Source: Chirona hameri
Taxonomy: Eukaryota; Arthropoda; Thecostraca; Balanomorpha; Balanidae
Reading direction: 5' to 3'
NCBI GenBank assembly: GCA_036785665.1
Contig: JAXIVJ010000625.1
Coordinates: 124,001-188,000 of the forward strand
DNA: 64,000 nt
Below the pieces are notes generated by a model. It was not told where the DNA came from, did no database searches, and saw only the letters and a program-made list of their open reading frames with translations. Positions 21,396 to 32,388 of this stretch are shown piece by piece. Each line of letters begins with the position of its first letter. Within the stretch, counting starts at the first letter, position 1. The position numbers and the translations under genes are program-made.

Positions 21396-22322
21396 CAGGG
21401 GCGCAACCACGTCCAAAAAAGTGGTACGGACACATTGGCGTTGGGGGGGGGGGGGGGGGGGAGCATCGTCCAGGGGGCGCCACCGCTCAAGGAAGGCGCC
21501 ATCGTCAAAAAACGCAATTTCACAAATGTGTCATTTTTTAGACGTAGGTAGGTGTATGTATGTACAGTCGGTTCGGTCTCATAATGATCTTCCCTTACCA
21601 TGTTTCTAAAACTCATCTAATTTCACTTATGTGTACATGAATGACTGATTTAGCCGTCACTGGTCGAAGGGCGACGTCACTGGCCGGAGGGGCGTCTTCA
21701 CTGGCCGGAGGAGCGCCGTCACTGGTCGGAGGGGCGCCGTCCCTGACCGGAGGGGGCGCCGTCACTAGCCGGAGGGGCGCCGTCACTGGCCGGAGGGGCG
21801 CCGTTACTAGCCGGAGGGGCGGCTTTACTGGCCGGAGGGGCGCCGTCACTGACAGAAGGGGCGCCGTCAGTAGCCGGAGGGGGCGCCGTCAGTAGCCGGA
21901 GGGGCGCCGTCACTGGCCGGAGGGGCGCCGTCACTGACCGGAGGGGGCGCCGTCACTAGCCGGAGGGGCGCCATCATTGGCCGGAGGGGCGCCATCATTG
22001 GCCGGAGGGGCGCCATCATTGGCCGGAGGGGCGCCATCATTGGCCGGAGGGGCGCCATCATTGGCCGGAGGGGCGCCATCACGAGCCGAAGGGGCGCCGT
22101 CACTGATCGGAGGGGCGCCAGCTTTACATGGGCGCCTCGGGTCCAAAGAACCAGGTCATGCCCTGAATGACCGTATACTCTGTACGCCACTGGTGCCTCA
22201 TGTCCTGTTGACAGCGCTAATTACAAAAAAAAAAACATCGGTACGGGGGGGGGGGCGCCTTCGGCGCCCGTCAAGAACGGTACGGACATTCCGTACTGTC
22301 CGTATAGGTGGTTGCGCCCCTG
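21396..22322. mobile_element. hAT-type non-autonomous element, 927 bp, with 21-bp repeats
   Basis: Both ends read CAGGGGCGCAACCAC inward. A perfect 8-bp duplication GGTAGGGA lies at 21388-21395 and 22323-22330. Just inside are short ACGGAC-rich motifs, and poly-G tracts lie near 21,445 and 22,244. The central part repeats the organisation of the 412-bp MITE (21-bp GGCGCC array, then CCTCGGGTC and ACCAGGTCATG), although the termini differ, so the two elements share a module. Confidence 0.92.
21650..22125. repeat. 21-bp tandem array inside the 927-bp element
   Basis: About 22 units of GGCCGGAGGGGCGCCGTCACT or its GGCGCCATCATT variant. The CATCATT variant forms a homogeneous run at about 21,970-22,080. 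Confidence 0.94.
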
Positions 22323-22506
22323 GGTAGGGAGGTAGGTATGTAGTCCTACCCTACCCTGACCCTATCTCTGAACAGTTGTGCTTGTAATGCCGCAATTTAT
22401 ATTAATTTGATGGATGGTTTTCAGCACTGTTTTGAGACATGCCATTCTAGAATATGCTGCCCTTACTCCGAACATGTCCTCTGAACAGACACCATATTTG
22501 CATTTG

Positions 22507-22508
<2 letters not shown>

Positions 22509-22590
<82 letters not shown>

Positions 22591-22591
22591 C
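22509..22591. repeat. (TA)n microsatellite
   Basis: About 40 TA dinucleotides with one TTTA interruption near 22,577. Confidence 0.97.
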
Positions 22592-22600
22592 ATATGACTG

Positions 22601-22756
22601 AAAGCTGATAGAGGGCCCTCTCCAGACTGGTTTGGGCCCTTGTCTACGTATTAACATATACATGCCTTTAACAAACAAGCAAGTGCTGTTATTTATTTGG
22701 CCGTTCTTTTATGCGATGTAAGGCATTTTGCAGGCGCCTGACACCATCCAAAACAA
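22601..22756. repeat. Second copy of the 156-bp hAT tail segment
   Basis: Matches 18,878-19,033. Here the hAT terminus is absent, and LINE codons follow directly after CCATCCAAAACA. Confidence 0.9.
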
Positions 22757-23307
22757 TGACATGTTTACCCACCATACCCTCACTCTCCTGCACAAGATCC
22801 GGTCAATGGGTGAACCAGAGTCACTGGCTTGTAAATTTCACACGAACCGAGAGCAGCCTGATCGCGTACGAAGTACTCGACAAGACCATTTACTCAGCCT
22901 TCCTCGCATCCGCGGGACGGCTGCCGGCAAGCGACAGTCCGCATATCGTGCCGCCGACCGTTACAATGCACTACCGCCCGAATTCTCGACCATGTCGGTA
23001 TCACAGTTCAAGCATTCTCTTAAACTTCACTTGAGTTCCTCACCTGCCTGACTTGCTCGTCTTCATTCATTCGCCGCGATCTTATATATATATATTTTTG
23101 TTTCTACTCGTATGGCTTTTATCTTCGTTTTTAAACTGTCCTGTTATTAGCCTTGACCTCTGTATGGTGTGTGTCTTGTGTGAGTTTTACCCATATTGTG
23201 CCCATGCTCGTATTGTTTTGATTCGGGTTCAAGAATAGCCCCGTTGGCCCTGGCCATGTTCCGGGGACGGACCCATGATGTACAATAAATAAATAAATAA
23301 ATAAATG
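22757..23307 (+). pseudogene. 3' end of a non-LTR retrotransposon
   Basis: A plus-strand frame, open from at least 22,728 to the stop after 23,051, ends in the usual C-terminal tail of LINE ORF2: SAYRAADRYNALPPEFSTMS followed by SQFKHSLKLHL (the aromatic-N-LP, then FK..L pattern). A short 3' UTR follows, and the element finishes in (AAAT)n at about 23,284-23,306, a common LINE 3' terminus. RT and endonuclease are missing, so it is a 5'-truncated copy. Confidence 0.75.
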
Positions 23308-24004
23308 ACAACGGTGTCGATATATACATACATATGACAACAGTGTCCGAGCACGAACATGACAACTTCATTGATAAAAGTACTGAAGAGAAGATCATGA
23401 CAACAGGTCACAAACATACAATGATGTCTTAGCAAACAGACACTTACAACATATCACATTTGAACTTATGATTGAAACACAAACACCATCACACTTGTAT
23501 ATAAAGGAAAGTTAAATTCATGACAGTGCCATTTTACAATTCCACTTTTTCTTATGACAACATACCAAAGAAACATGTTGAAGAACTTGAAGACAGTGCT
23601 CTTAGCAACACCAAACAAACATGAAACAAGCGACACCAAACTTCTGAATTATAGTCCTCATCTCTGTTGTGGATGCCATAACCCACAATGCAATGGGGAC
23701 ACACTTCCTAAGTGGGACGGAATCAGCAATGCTTGTTGGGTCTGGAGAGTGGAGTCAAGTCTGGTGCCACCAGGTTGGATGTCCATAAAGATGTGAAGTA
23801 AGCACAATCTTTCTCACTCCTGCCATATGCCTTCCCTTCTTTTTTTCTGATGCCACATTCACTGTTTTTCAAGATAAGAATAGCACCTCGACTTTAAGGC
23901 AAAGGGCTAACAAGATTAATGCCCAAACAGTCTTCTCACAGTCATCCATTTCAATCTGGGAAACAGATATGCTGAATTAGTTCAAACATACAGATATGCT
24001 GCAT

Positions 24005-24215
24005 CATAGATAACATTAAATACTTTGATTGGACACTGAATAATCGGCCTCAAATTTAACCACAGCAGTGAATGACTGTGCTGGACTCGCATTTGCACAA
24101 GCTGAAACAAAAAAAGTGCATCAGCTTAAAAAGTGCTAGCTCCATTTTAAATTTTAGAACTGAAATTTGAGGCCAATTATTGAGTGTCCAATCCAGGTAC
24201 TTCATGTTATCTATG
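24005..24215. mobile_element. Fold-back MITE, 211 bp
   Basis: Inverted arms of about 52 bp (24,005-24,056 and 24,164-24,215) begin CATAGATAACAT and include GATTGGACACT, with several mismatches. The interior of ~107 bp is non-coding. A GCTGC lies near both outer edges but is not perfectly placed as a target duplication. Confidence 0.75.
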
Positions 24216-24276
24216 GCTGCGTTAATTGATAAGGGCTCACTGCCCTAATTCTGAAGTCCTATCAGCAAAAAATAAT

Positions 24277-24470
24277 CCAGTAAATTTGAATAGCCTTTAA
24301 TCTGCATGGACATACAAGAAGACACACAAAGACTAAGGCAGGCAATTGATGCCAGTAAATTTGAATAGCCTTTAATCTGCATAGAAATAAAACAAGAAAC
24401 ATGAGAAAAAACACATGGAGGCGATTTATATTTGATGCCAGTAAAATTGAATACCTAGCCTTTTCTTAAC
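24277..24470. repeat. Diverged tandem triplication, ~75-86 bp
   Basis: CCAGTAAATTTGAATAGCC recurs at 24,277, 24,352 and, degenerate, at 24,438. TTTAATCTGCAT follows the first two copies. Confidence 0.75.
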
Positions 24471-24799
24471 GTGATTCATAACAGTACAACTCCTTTCTGA
24501 ATTACAAGCTTTCATAAGTTTTACTAAGTAACTTCAAATAAAATTGGAAATACCTTCACTTTCAATCATCCAGCAGAAATTATCTATCACCGTTATGTAT
24601 GTAAACACGGGTAAACAGTATACGGCACAATACAACCGAAATACGACATACGCGGCGCAGTTTATCACAATTTTCTGACCAAGGACGTGTGATTTAATGA
24701 GGAAAATTGCAAGTTTGAAGCAGAAAAGTGCAAAGTGAGTAAACAAGTACCAGAATCGGTATTCCAGATTGCAACTCAATTTCAAACCATTCGCCACCA

Positions 24800-24819
24800 T
24801 TAGCCACCTAGGTGGATAA
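24800..24819. repeat. 20-bp palindrome, one mismatch
   Basis: TTAGCCACCTAGGTGGATAA differs at one base from the perfect palindrome at 20,258 and 25,086. Confidence 0.85.
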
Positions 24820-25085
24820 ACAGCCATTAGCCACGTTCGACGAAGGAGGCTAAGCTGGCAACACCAAGATGCCAGATCGGGCGGCAGGAGCGAGTGTAAT
24901 AGGGGGTAGGTACTACTGTTGACGAAGTGTGTGATTATGGGTGATTTGACGTGAAAGGTCCAGTTTGGGTGTTGAATTATGCGGGAATTGTTGATAACTG
25001 TATTTGAAAACACCAGAAATATTCCGTTTTGTGGCAAAGCAACATGCAGTAGCACCACAAATTGGGGATGCTGGGATCGTCCCTG

Positions 25086-25105
25086 TTAGCCACCTAGGTG
25101 GCTAA
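25086..25105. repeat. 20-bp perfect palindrome, second copy
   Basis: Identical to 20,258-20,277. In both places it is followed by GGA and preceded by G. Confidence 0.9.
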
Positions 25106-25297
25106 GGAATCAGTTGTCGCAAGTTGTCGTTGTGAACAGCACTAATGATTTCATAACAATTATCTTTGGTTGGCAGCAATTATTTTGAGAAAGACTACTA
25201 TTACTGTTGATCACAGATGACACAACAAATCAAGAATAAAAAACATCACCATTGGCCATTGTCATCACCATCACTATAAGCAATTCAATATAATTAT

Positions 25298-26760
25298 TGA
25301 TAGGTTCACAAGTAGACATGCAACACGTCCTCGAAGGTTTTTAGTACGAATACCTACTAAGAGGGGAAACGTTTTTTAGTACGGATTTGACTATTGAGCG
25401 CTGTCTGCCACCGGTCATCGATATTTACTATCTGAGGAATATGTAATGAAAAACTACATTATTTCAATATTTGTTCATCATATAGAGATAAGGAACCAGG
25501 AATAGGGGTTACTTTTCAGGCTTCAGCTTGGCTCCAATCACAGTCTAGTTCCAATATTAAAATGTTGTTTTCCACAACCTAAAATCAAAATTGTAACGCT
25601 GCTTTGCGCTGTCACATCGATGGCCATCGTCATCATCTTCAGTTTGTTGCAATGGTGTCCAGTGAATTGAACAAATAACATGTTTAGCTTCTTATCCTCT
25701 ACAAGGCCCACCGCCCAGATTTCTGGGTTTTATCATGCAAACCTGTAAAAAAAAATGCCACTTGGCTTAGAGGAAATAGTTCACCTTCAACATTAGTTTA
25801 AACTGAGATAGCAGATTTGTAGCCCGTGTTGGGAAACCCCTATCTGCAAGTTTTCTTTAGTGAAGACTCTCCAGCCGAATATATTTGAGTTTTTGGCGAA
25901 GGAATGCGGTGCTGGCGAAAGAATGTTGTACTGGTTCTAGCCCGGGCAGAGGCTATTTAATAACAAGTACCTACTATAACATGAAAACCACATTAAAAAT
26001 GTGCAAAGGCATACACATGGGAGTACATATTTGCTGTCATTTCAGCCGACCCACCACTCCAAGAAAAGTGCTGGCTGACGCCCCTGCCTACCCTGTCAAC
26101 AACTTTTTCGCTGACGGCCTGCTACCCCCGCTCAACAACCTTTTGGAAATATGCCGCTGGATTTGGCCCCACCCCCTCCCCAAACCCACTGTCCACCCCC
26201 CCCCCCACCCATTTTGCACCCATTTGTCAACACTGAGTACTAACACAACGTCTTGAGTGTCTGTTAAAACAGCAATGTAGTAGTGCTACACACAAATCAC
26301 TTAGGTACATATAACGGTATTAGTCGGCCAATGGTGTGTCACACTTGAAGGTAACTCAAAACGCTGCCTATGCAACCGACCCTGACCAAAGACGCTACAG
26401 AAATGGCGGTCATGGCCAAGATAACTATAACTAACGGCAAATCAAGTCTCAACACATCCAACCACGGTAGATTAAATACTCAAAATGCATCCTGATTCCT
26501 CAGAATCATGAATTTACTTACGCCACTAAATTCACCTTTTCCGGCCTTCCAACGCTAACGAGCGCATGCATTGATTAGTACGAAATGATACTAAACCCTT
26601 GATTAGTACGAAATGATACTAATCCCTTGATTAGTACGAAATGATACTAAACTTCGCAACGTTTAGTAATAATCCGTACTAAAAAACGTTTCCCCTCTTA
26701 GTAGGTATTCGTACTAAAAACCTTCGAGGACGTGTTGCATGTCTACTTGTGAACCTATCA
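25298..26760. mobile_element. DNA transposon, non-autonomous, 90-bp terminal inverted repeats
   Basis: Left arm 25,298-25,387 is the reverse complement of 26,671-26,760 along its whole length (starts TGATAGGTTCACAAG; includes ACACGTCCTCGAAGG and TTTTAGTACGAATACC). The interior has no transposase. A second copy lies at 48,372-50,010. No target duplication is visible, and the right end touches the giant palindrome exactly. Copy 2 carries an extra ~300 bp that this copy lacks (between 25,960 and 25,961), so this copy has an internal deletion or copy 2 an insertion. The superfamily is not identified. Confidence 0.85.
26571..26655. repeat. 28-bp repeats inside the DNA transposon
   Basis: Three copies of TTGATTAGTACGAAATGATA followed by CTAAACCC. 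Copy 2 of the transposon has two (49,871-49,925). The units share TTAGTACGAA with the terminal repeats, so they may be subterminal binding sites. Confidence 0.8.
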
Positions 26761-27193
26761 AGAGTGAGGCGCCCATCGATATCTCCAGTGCCCGGACAGC
26801 CATCCGACGCTGGACGAAGGGCCTCGCCGAAACGCGGTCGCGTCGGCACCCTCACCGGTCACGGACGCATGGTCACGACGAGCTCGACCGGTGAGGACAA
26901 TTCTCCGTCTCCCAGCTGCGTACCGGCTACTGCCCACTGGTGCGAGCCACACTGCACCGCCTCGGCCTGGTCGGGACCCGACCTGCCAGGCGTGCGGGGA
27001 AGAGGCAGAGGACGTGGGGTACCTGCTGGTCAGGTGCCCTGCCCACGATTCAGCCCGGTGCCGGTTCTGTGGGCACCTGCCGACCCTGGAGGAGGTGCTT
27101 TCGGGGCCGGCCCACCACATCGTGGAATACCTGTGGAGGGTGGGGCGGGTCACTGCGCCGGTCGACCCGCCTCCGTCAGCCGCGGCATTGTAA
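26761..27193 (+). pseudogene. LINE ORF2 C-terminal fragment, left arm
   Basis: The frame carries the zinc-knuckle-like end of an RNase H-bearing LINE: TCQACGEEAEDVGYLLVRCP then HDSARCRFCG. It is cut at 26,761 where the DNA transposon begins. The intact upstream part (RNase H and RT thumb) survives only on the right arm side, at 42,299-43,940. Confidence 0.85.
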
Positions 27194-27734
27194 CATTGTA
27201 TTTTGGATAAATTCGTAAATGGTCATGCTTTATGTTAGGAGGTATGGGCATGTTGCATGGAAAATAGCATGTAAACTTAGAAGGGACTGAGCAGGTGCAC
27301 TCATCGATGGCCTAAAGGTAGTGCGTCATGCATGTTTATTGTTTTGTAATTGCATGTTGTCCATTGTATTCGCTGCGCGAATTTGCTTTTTAACCCTCGC
27401 TACTTTTCCAATATTCCTCTTGAAAACACCGTTTCTTATAACTAGTTTGATTTCACCCGTCCTTACACAGACCATGATGCACTAATTGCGCCAGCTTATG
27501 GCTCCGAATCGGACGTGTACTATGCTGTCCGTCGGTGTCATTGGTAGGAGCTTGTTACTTGCAACGCACCGTTATCCTATCCTGTATTCACGTTCTGGTA
27601 TTTTCTCCCTGTAAGGTCCAGGATCCCATCCTACCTGAATCCTGAAGCACTGTGCGTCGTCCAAACATCTCTGGAGATGATCTACGACTTGGCACAAGAG
27701 CTCGCACGAAACGAGGCCGAGCTGAAGTGAAGTA
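27194..27734. other. LINE 3' region and sequence upstream of the P-type fragment, left arm
   Basis: No gene is recognised. It contains the 3' flank of the LINE piece and a possible short exon after a pyrimidine-rich CTTACACAG (27,463-27,471) that would precede the transposase. The mirror copy is 41,774-42,298. Confidence 0.35.
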
Positions 27735-28470
27735 GTGCTGCCGAGAAGGTGCTCCGCCGTCGGCTCCAGCAGACCTGCAGCAGGGCTAAGCAGCGCGCGA
27801 AGAAGCTCCGGGAGCAGAACAAGGCGCTGCGCACCCGAAATGCCGCTCTCCAGGCGGCCTCCTCGCAAGCGAGTGGCCCTCGCCGCCCGCGGCCCTCTGA
27901 CTGCCGCCCAGCGCCGGGCCCTGGCCACGGGCAACCGTGTCCGCTGGTCCGACCAGGACGTCGGAAGATCCCTGGGTCTGCGCGTCCTCTCGCGACGGGC
28001 GTACTCGTATGTCAAGGAGTCAATGAAAGTCCCTTTACCGTCTTTCAGCACCTTGTCGCAGTGGATCCATCCATCATTTCCACATGGTTCCAGGGATGAT
28101 GGATTCCGCGATGTGGGTGCTTGAAGCGACCGTAACTGATCTCAGCGACATGGAGATGCTGTGTGTGATTGCGTTCGACGAGCTCAGTCTCGACAGCAGG
28201 GTTTGCTATGACCAGGGCCGTGACGTAGTGTTAGAAGCATCCAAGATGCAGCTCGTCATGGTTCGAGGTCTGACCGCTGCGTGGAAGCAGCCCATCTGGT
28301 ACGATTTCGACCAGCCCATGACCTTGTGTGCTTCGAGCCATCATCTCTCGGATGCAGACCAGCGGCCTGAGAGTGACTGCCGCTGTGAGCGACATGGCCA
28401 CCAGTAACGAGCGGCTGTGGGCCGGGCTGGGAGTCACCAGCGCTTTCACAAACCCAGCGGACCCAACAAG
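27735..28470 (+). pseudogene. P-element/THAP9-like transposase fragment, left arm
   Basis: Three frames carry consecutive parts of a P-type transposase. First is a basic coiled coil (RAKKLREQNKALRTRNAALQ), then a segment like the HTH region (GNRVRWSDQDVGRSLGLRVL, RRAYSYVKESMKVPLPSFST). The catalytic region follows: VIAFDELSLDSRVCYDQGRD, MVRGLTAAWKQPIWYDFDQP, and VTAAVSDMATSNERLWAGLG. The first two acidic catalytic positions of the RNase H-like fold (FDE, SDM) appear present. Frame changes occur near 28,070 and 28,325. It ends at a splice-donor-like AAG|GTATTTG (28,471). I see neither a THAP zinc finger nor the C-terminal part, so it is a partial, broken copy. Confidence 0.82.
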
Positions 28471-29489
28471 GTATTTGTTTTAGTACAGATACAGCTAACG
28501 AATCGATTAATTTGATTTATTTTTTAGTACTCGCCTTGAATGGACGCCATGTTCGTCTCATATCGGATAAAGAACAATAGTATACCCGTGCTTTAATTCA
28601 TTGGGCTGCACTTTTAACCAATAGGTTTGAGTCGGGTCGTTTCTTTTCTTTGCAGTTTATTCCTTCGAGAGCTTGAACATTCGTCGATTTTTTTTGTGTG
28701 CTAATTTTCGAACGGTATGGCCGCGATGAAGTTCAGTTGGACAAAAGTCCTGCATTGTTAAATTAAGGCCATGGTTACGGGCCGCTATAAGTTCACGGGA
28801 GCGGGAGCTTCCGATTACCGCCCGGGTGTGAGGCTTGTTTGAACAGTTCAAGGCTTTTATTGAACCTCACGATGAGTCTCTGAAACAGCATCACCATCGA
28901 ATTGTCAGTGCCGGACAATATCAGGTCCTTTGATAAACCAGCTAACCCAATATCATCCTGTCATGTGGCAACCATCCTGGAGGACAGTTTTTTATTTATT
29001 TAATGGATTCATTAACTGTTAGTAAAGGGGATATCATTCATACAGGGCAGAGGACAGAGTCTGGTCAATTTTCAGGCGTTTCTTGCTGGTGCTTCGTGGA
29101 CCCCACTCAACTAAGCATAGCTTGTTGCCGAGTAGGGACCCCGAAGCCAGCGACATTGAATGGGTGACCCTACCAGCTACCTATGATCTACTTATATGAA
29201 ACTCATGAAAAGAAAACACATTTGACTAACTTGGACTATGTATATATATATGTATGATACCATCAACCATGTATGCATATGGATATGCACACATACGTGA
29301 TACCATCAATAATTATATATACTATTATGTTCTTGTATTATTATGTATACTATTATGTTGTTCTACAAATGTATTTGAGTAGTGGTCTAAGGGAATACAA
29401 TGAAATTAGTGAAGATTTTGAAGGAAGTACTCCTTAGTGATTGTCTTCTTCCGAAATTTAGATAAGTCATAAACATCATTACTCATATT
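28471..29489. other. Sequence after the P-type fragment, left arm
   Basis: Possible intron start at 28,471. AT-rich, with no recognisable exon. A minus-strand 64-97-codon ORF (to 28,657) has no known domain. The mirror copy is 40,019-41,037. Confidence 0.35.
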
Positions 29490-29852
29490 CTACTCAGCCC
29501 GACACTGATTCTGCAGCAGGTAGGATTTCACATTTGACTTCAGTGTTGATAATTTCATATTATTTGCTAAGTTACATGGCTGTTGTAGTGAGTTCCATGT
29601 CTCTGGAATGAAAAATCTTGCAGTGTGTTTACGGTATGTGTATCTAGTAAAGGGAATTTCAAACATATCCTGTGTTCTGGTTACATTTGGTACTCTGACA
29701 TTGAGGATGTCCCTTAATACAATTGGTTGTGATTTATTTATATTTTTATATGCAAATATAATGGATTTATATTTGACTAAGCTATGCATAGTAAGTATTC
29801 CGATTTCTTTGAATTTGGATGTCCGGTTAACAATTAAGGTTACCGGATACAC
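29490..29852 (-). pseudogene. LINE ORF2 C-terminal tail, left arm
   Basis: The minus strand encodes a LINE tail: YKNINKSQPIVLRDIL, then FTRYTYRKHTARFFIPETWN, SLQQPC and STLKSNVKSYLL. This matches the usual R-x-FFxPxxWNSL ... LKxxxKxxL end of non-LTR ORF2. Upstream domains are absent. The mirror copy at 39,656-40,018 differs at a few codons. Confidence 0.7.
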
Positions 29853-29899
29853 CTTTCTGCTGCTTCTGAAATCACACTCGCGGTAATCTTGGCGGAAGA

Positions 29900-31589
29900 C
29901 CCGTGGAAGTTGTCACCGGATGAACGCCATGGCCCAGTCTGAGGCTGCTAATCCTAATGAGAGTCGTCAGCGCATTCAGGACAGACGTCGGAGACGTCAG
30001 ACAGCTGACCAATTGGTTTAACTACCTGCTGAGTCTGATACACCAGATGGCCCATGACCTTTTTGTCAAAGCCAAGCACCAGATGCTACATCTCCGTTCA
30101 TTGTGCGTACTAAGTAAGAAAAGTTGATCAGTTGGGAGTTCGGGGTAACCGAGCGCTTAAAGGCCACAGTGCACAGTGAACCATGCAATTTCGTGAGCCA
30201 GCCGTCAGAGATCGGTGGCCTGGCCCAGCCGATGGAGGGAGGTCATTCCGAGAGGCGGGACAGTGCCGGATACCCACCCCCGAGTGGACTGCAAAGGTAA
30301 CCGGCCGGACACCTCCAAGTGTACTATAAACCGTCACTTGCGATGTGAGCCGGTAGCCAGAAAGTGCGGAGATGTGACGAGAGAAGGTAGCCGGACATCC
30401 TACTAGGATGTACGAGCTGACCAACTTGGGAGTTCGTCATCGTCGATTTGCTGGGAATCCGTGCCACTGTGCGTTCTTCAAGCAACTAACCTCCCTGGAA
30501 CCTTTGTCACTTTTCGACACGCAGTACAAACAGGAGAGTCTGTGAAAAATAAAGGCAGCGAACCGCTATAGCGAAGGCAATCGGTCATCCCAGTTATCTG
30601 GTGTGTAAAGCTCCAACTCCCAGCGGCCCCCATTTAACTAATTAACGAATGGAATGGCATCTCTCGCGTACTGGTCCTTCCGGGCTTACTCGATAAGCAA
30701 CTGTCATATGTGAATCCGCCCGTGGTAACCTGAAGAAGTAGCTAAAGGTTGGAAGAGTTCTGTCCGATCCCTACCATATCCGAACCACACGTGTCTCCGC
30801 CATACCATTTGCAACCTGATCAGGCGGGTGACCTTTTTGTCCATGAGCCTTATACACATATTCAGGTGAAACAAAGAGTCACGTGAATATGTTGATGTTA
30901 CAAGGATTTTCAGTTGTTTATTAAAGCATCCCGAACTAAAACATAGAAGCGTCCGATGCCTCCGACACCCTGGTCAGAAACGAAATTGCCTCCTCTCTAC
31001 CGATGAAGACGCGGCCTCATAGGGAAAACGTGCCTCCGGAAGGTGCTCACCTTTTGAAACGCTTTAGTAGAGCTAACCAAAACGCTCAAAATCCTGCCTG
31101 TGAACCTACACAAGGTCAAAAGCCTCTCAAGGTGCGTCTCAGGGCATCTTCCGCTGCGCGCCTCCTTAGACGCGCGTCCGAGAATGGACGACGAGGGTAT
31201 GCTGTGGGATGTATGTATGTCGTAACTATGGAATGCCCACAGATGATGTATGTATGTCGTAACTATGGAATGCCCACGTCGCGGCTGACGGAGCGAGGGT
31301 AACTAGGAGAGACCAACCAATCTCGCGGTTCGCGGGCAAGACCAAGAGGCGTCGCAGCGCTCCGTGGGTGTGCGATGTGTACGCCGTGACTTTGGAATAC
31401 CCACAGATCTGGCGAACGGTGCGCGGGCTAGAAGGCGGAGGGTGGACGCAACCCCATGGGCCAGAGTCAATGTTTCAAACTTTTACGAAGGAGGAATGTG
31501 GGAACCATTTACAATTGTCCGGTTGTCGGAGACGGAGCCGGTCACATCGTCAGTTCCCCAGCCTGGGTTGGGCCGACGAGGCGACTGAA
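29900..31589. other. GC-balanced unrecognised region, left arm
   Basis: No coding domain or known RNA is recognised. It includes a repeated TTGGGAGTTCG motif (30,131 and 30,427) and a 37-bp tandem pair with TATGTCGTAACTATGGAATG (31,211 and 31,248). It is well conserved between the arms (mirror about 37,920-39,610). Confidence 0.4.
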
Positions 31590-32040
31590 GATAATTGGCC
31601 GGTCCTGCGCCCTGGCCGATATAATTACCGGACATACTCGGGCGGGTCCTAACGCTCCCCAGGTCGTTGTTCCGGCATGCGCCATGACCGAGATAATTGG
31701 CCTACCGCTCGCCAGGTCGTTGTTCGGTCAGGCGCCATGACCGATATAATTGGCCGGTCATGCGCGGGTCTCCCGCGCGCCGGGTTAGCCAGGGTATGCT
31801 GACTCGCACTCACATTTAACATAGAAGTATCCACAATAACTTTCACAGGCACCGGGGGACAGCAACCTGATGCCTGCAGGGAAACGGCAAACCCAACCGC
31901 ATTACTCGCCGAAAGTACCCAATGACCTTCACAGGCGCCGGGGGACTGCATTATGAGGCCTGCAGGGAACTGCAAACCCAACTGCATTACCCGCCGAGGG
32001 TGCACAATGACCTCCACAGGCCAGGGGACTCCACCCTGAG
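31590..32040. repeat. Two short tandem families, left arm
   Basis: About three units of ~60 bp contain ATAATTGGCCGGTC and CCAGGTCGTTGTTC (31,590-31,785). Then about 2.5 units of ~87 bp contain CACAGGCGCCGGGGGAC and CTGCAGGGAA (31,845-32,040). The mirror copies lie at about 37,480-37,930. Confidence 0.8.
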
Positions 32041-32388
32041 GTCCGGGGCTGCCGTCTCGCGGCTGTCCCGGACTCCCTCTGCGCTATTACCGGATGGACG
32101 CCGAGTTCGGTCCGTTGGCCGACAGCTGGCCGTACCCAGGGGACCGACCGCGCCATGGATCGGCAGCCTGGACAGACCACCGAACCGCGGCCAGTTCAGC
32201 GCCCATGTGAGTCGCGGGCGGTTCGGACCGCGACAGACCGTGGAGAGTTCACCAACGCCCGGTCCTCAGCCGGAAAGAGGGCGACGACCGAGGTCGTACG
32301 GGCCGGACGCATAATCGGGAGAGATTCGGAACCACCCGAAATAGACTCCCCGTCCACGCAACCAGCTATTCCACGGCCACGCTGCAGG

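Larger units (their letters stand above)
23308..25297. other. AT-rich intergenic stretch with small repeats
   Basis: No coding region is recognised. It contains a fold-back MITE (24,005-24,215), a diverged tandem triplication (24,277-24,470) and two copies of the GCCACCTAGGTGG palindrome. Confidence 0.5.

Noticed and set aside
23554..23796. 80-codon ORF as a gene
   Set aside because: No domain, no promoter or splice context, and surrounded by MITEs.
30128..30640. rRNA or other structured RNA gene in the palindrome arms
   Set aside because: I could not match it to any conserved rRNA, tRNA or snRNA segment.
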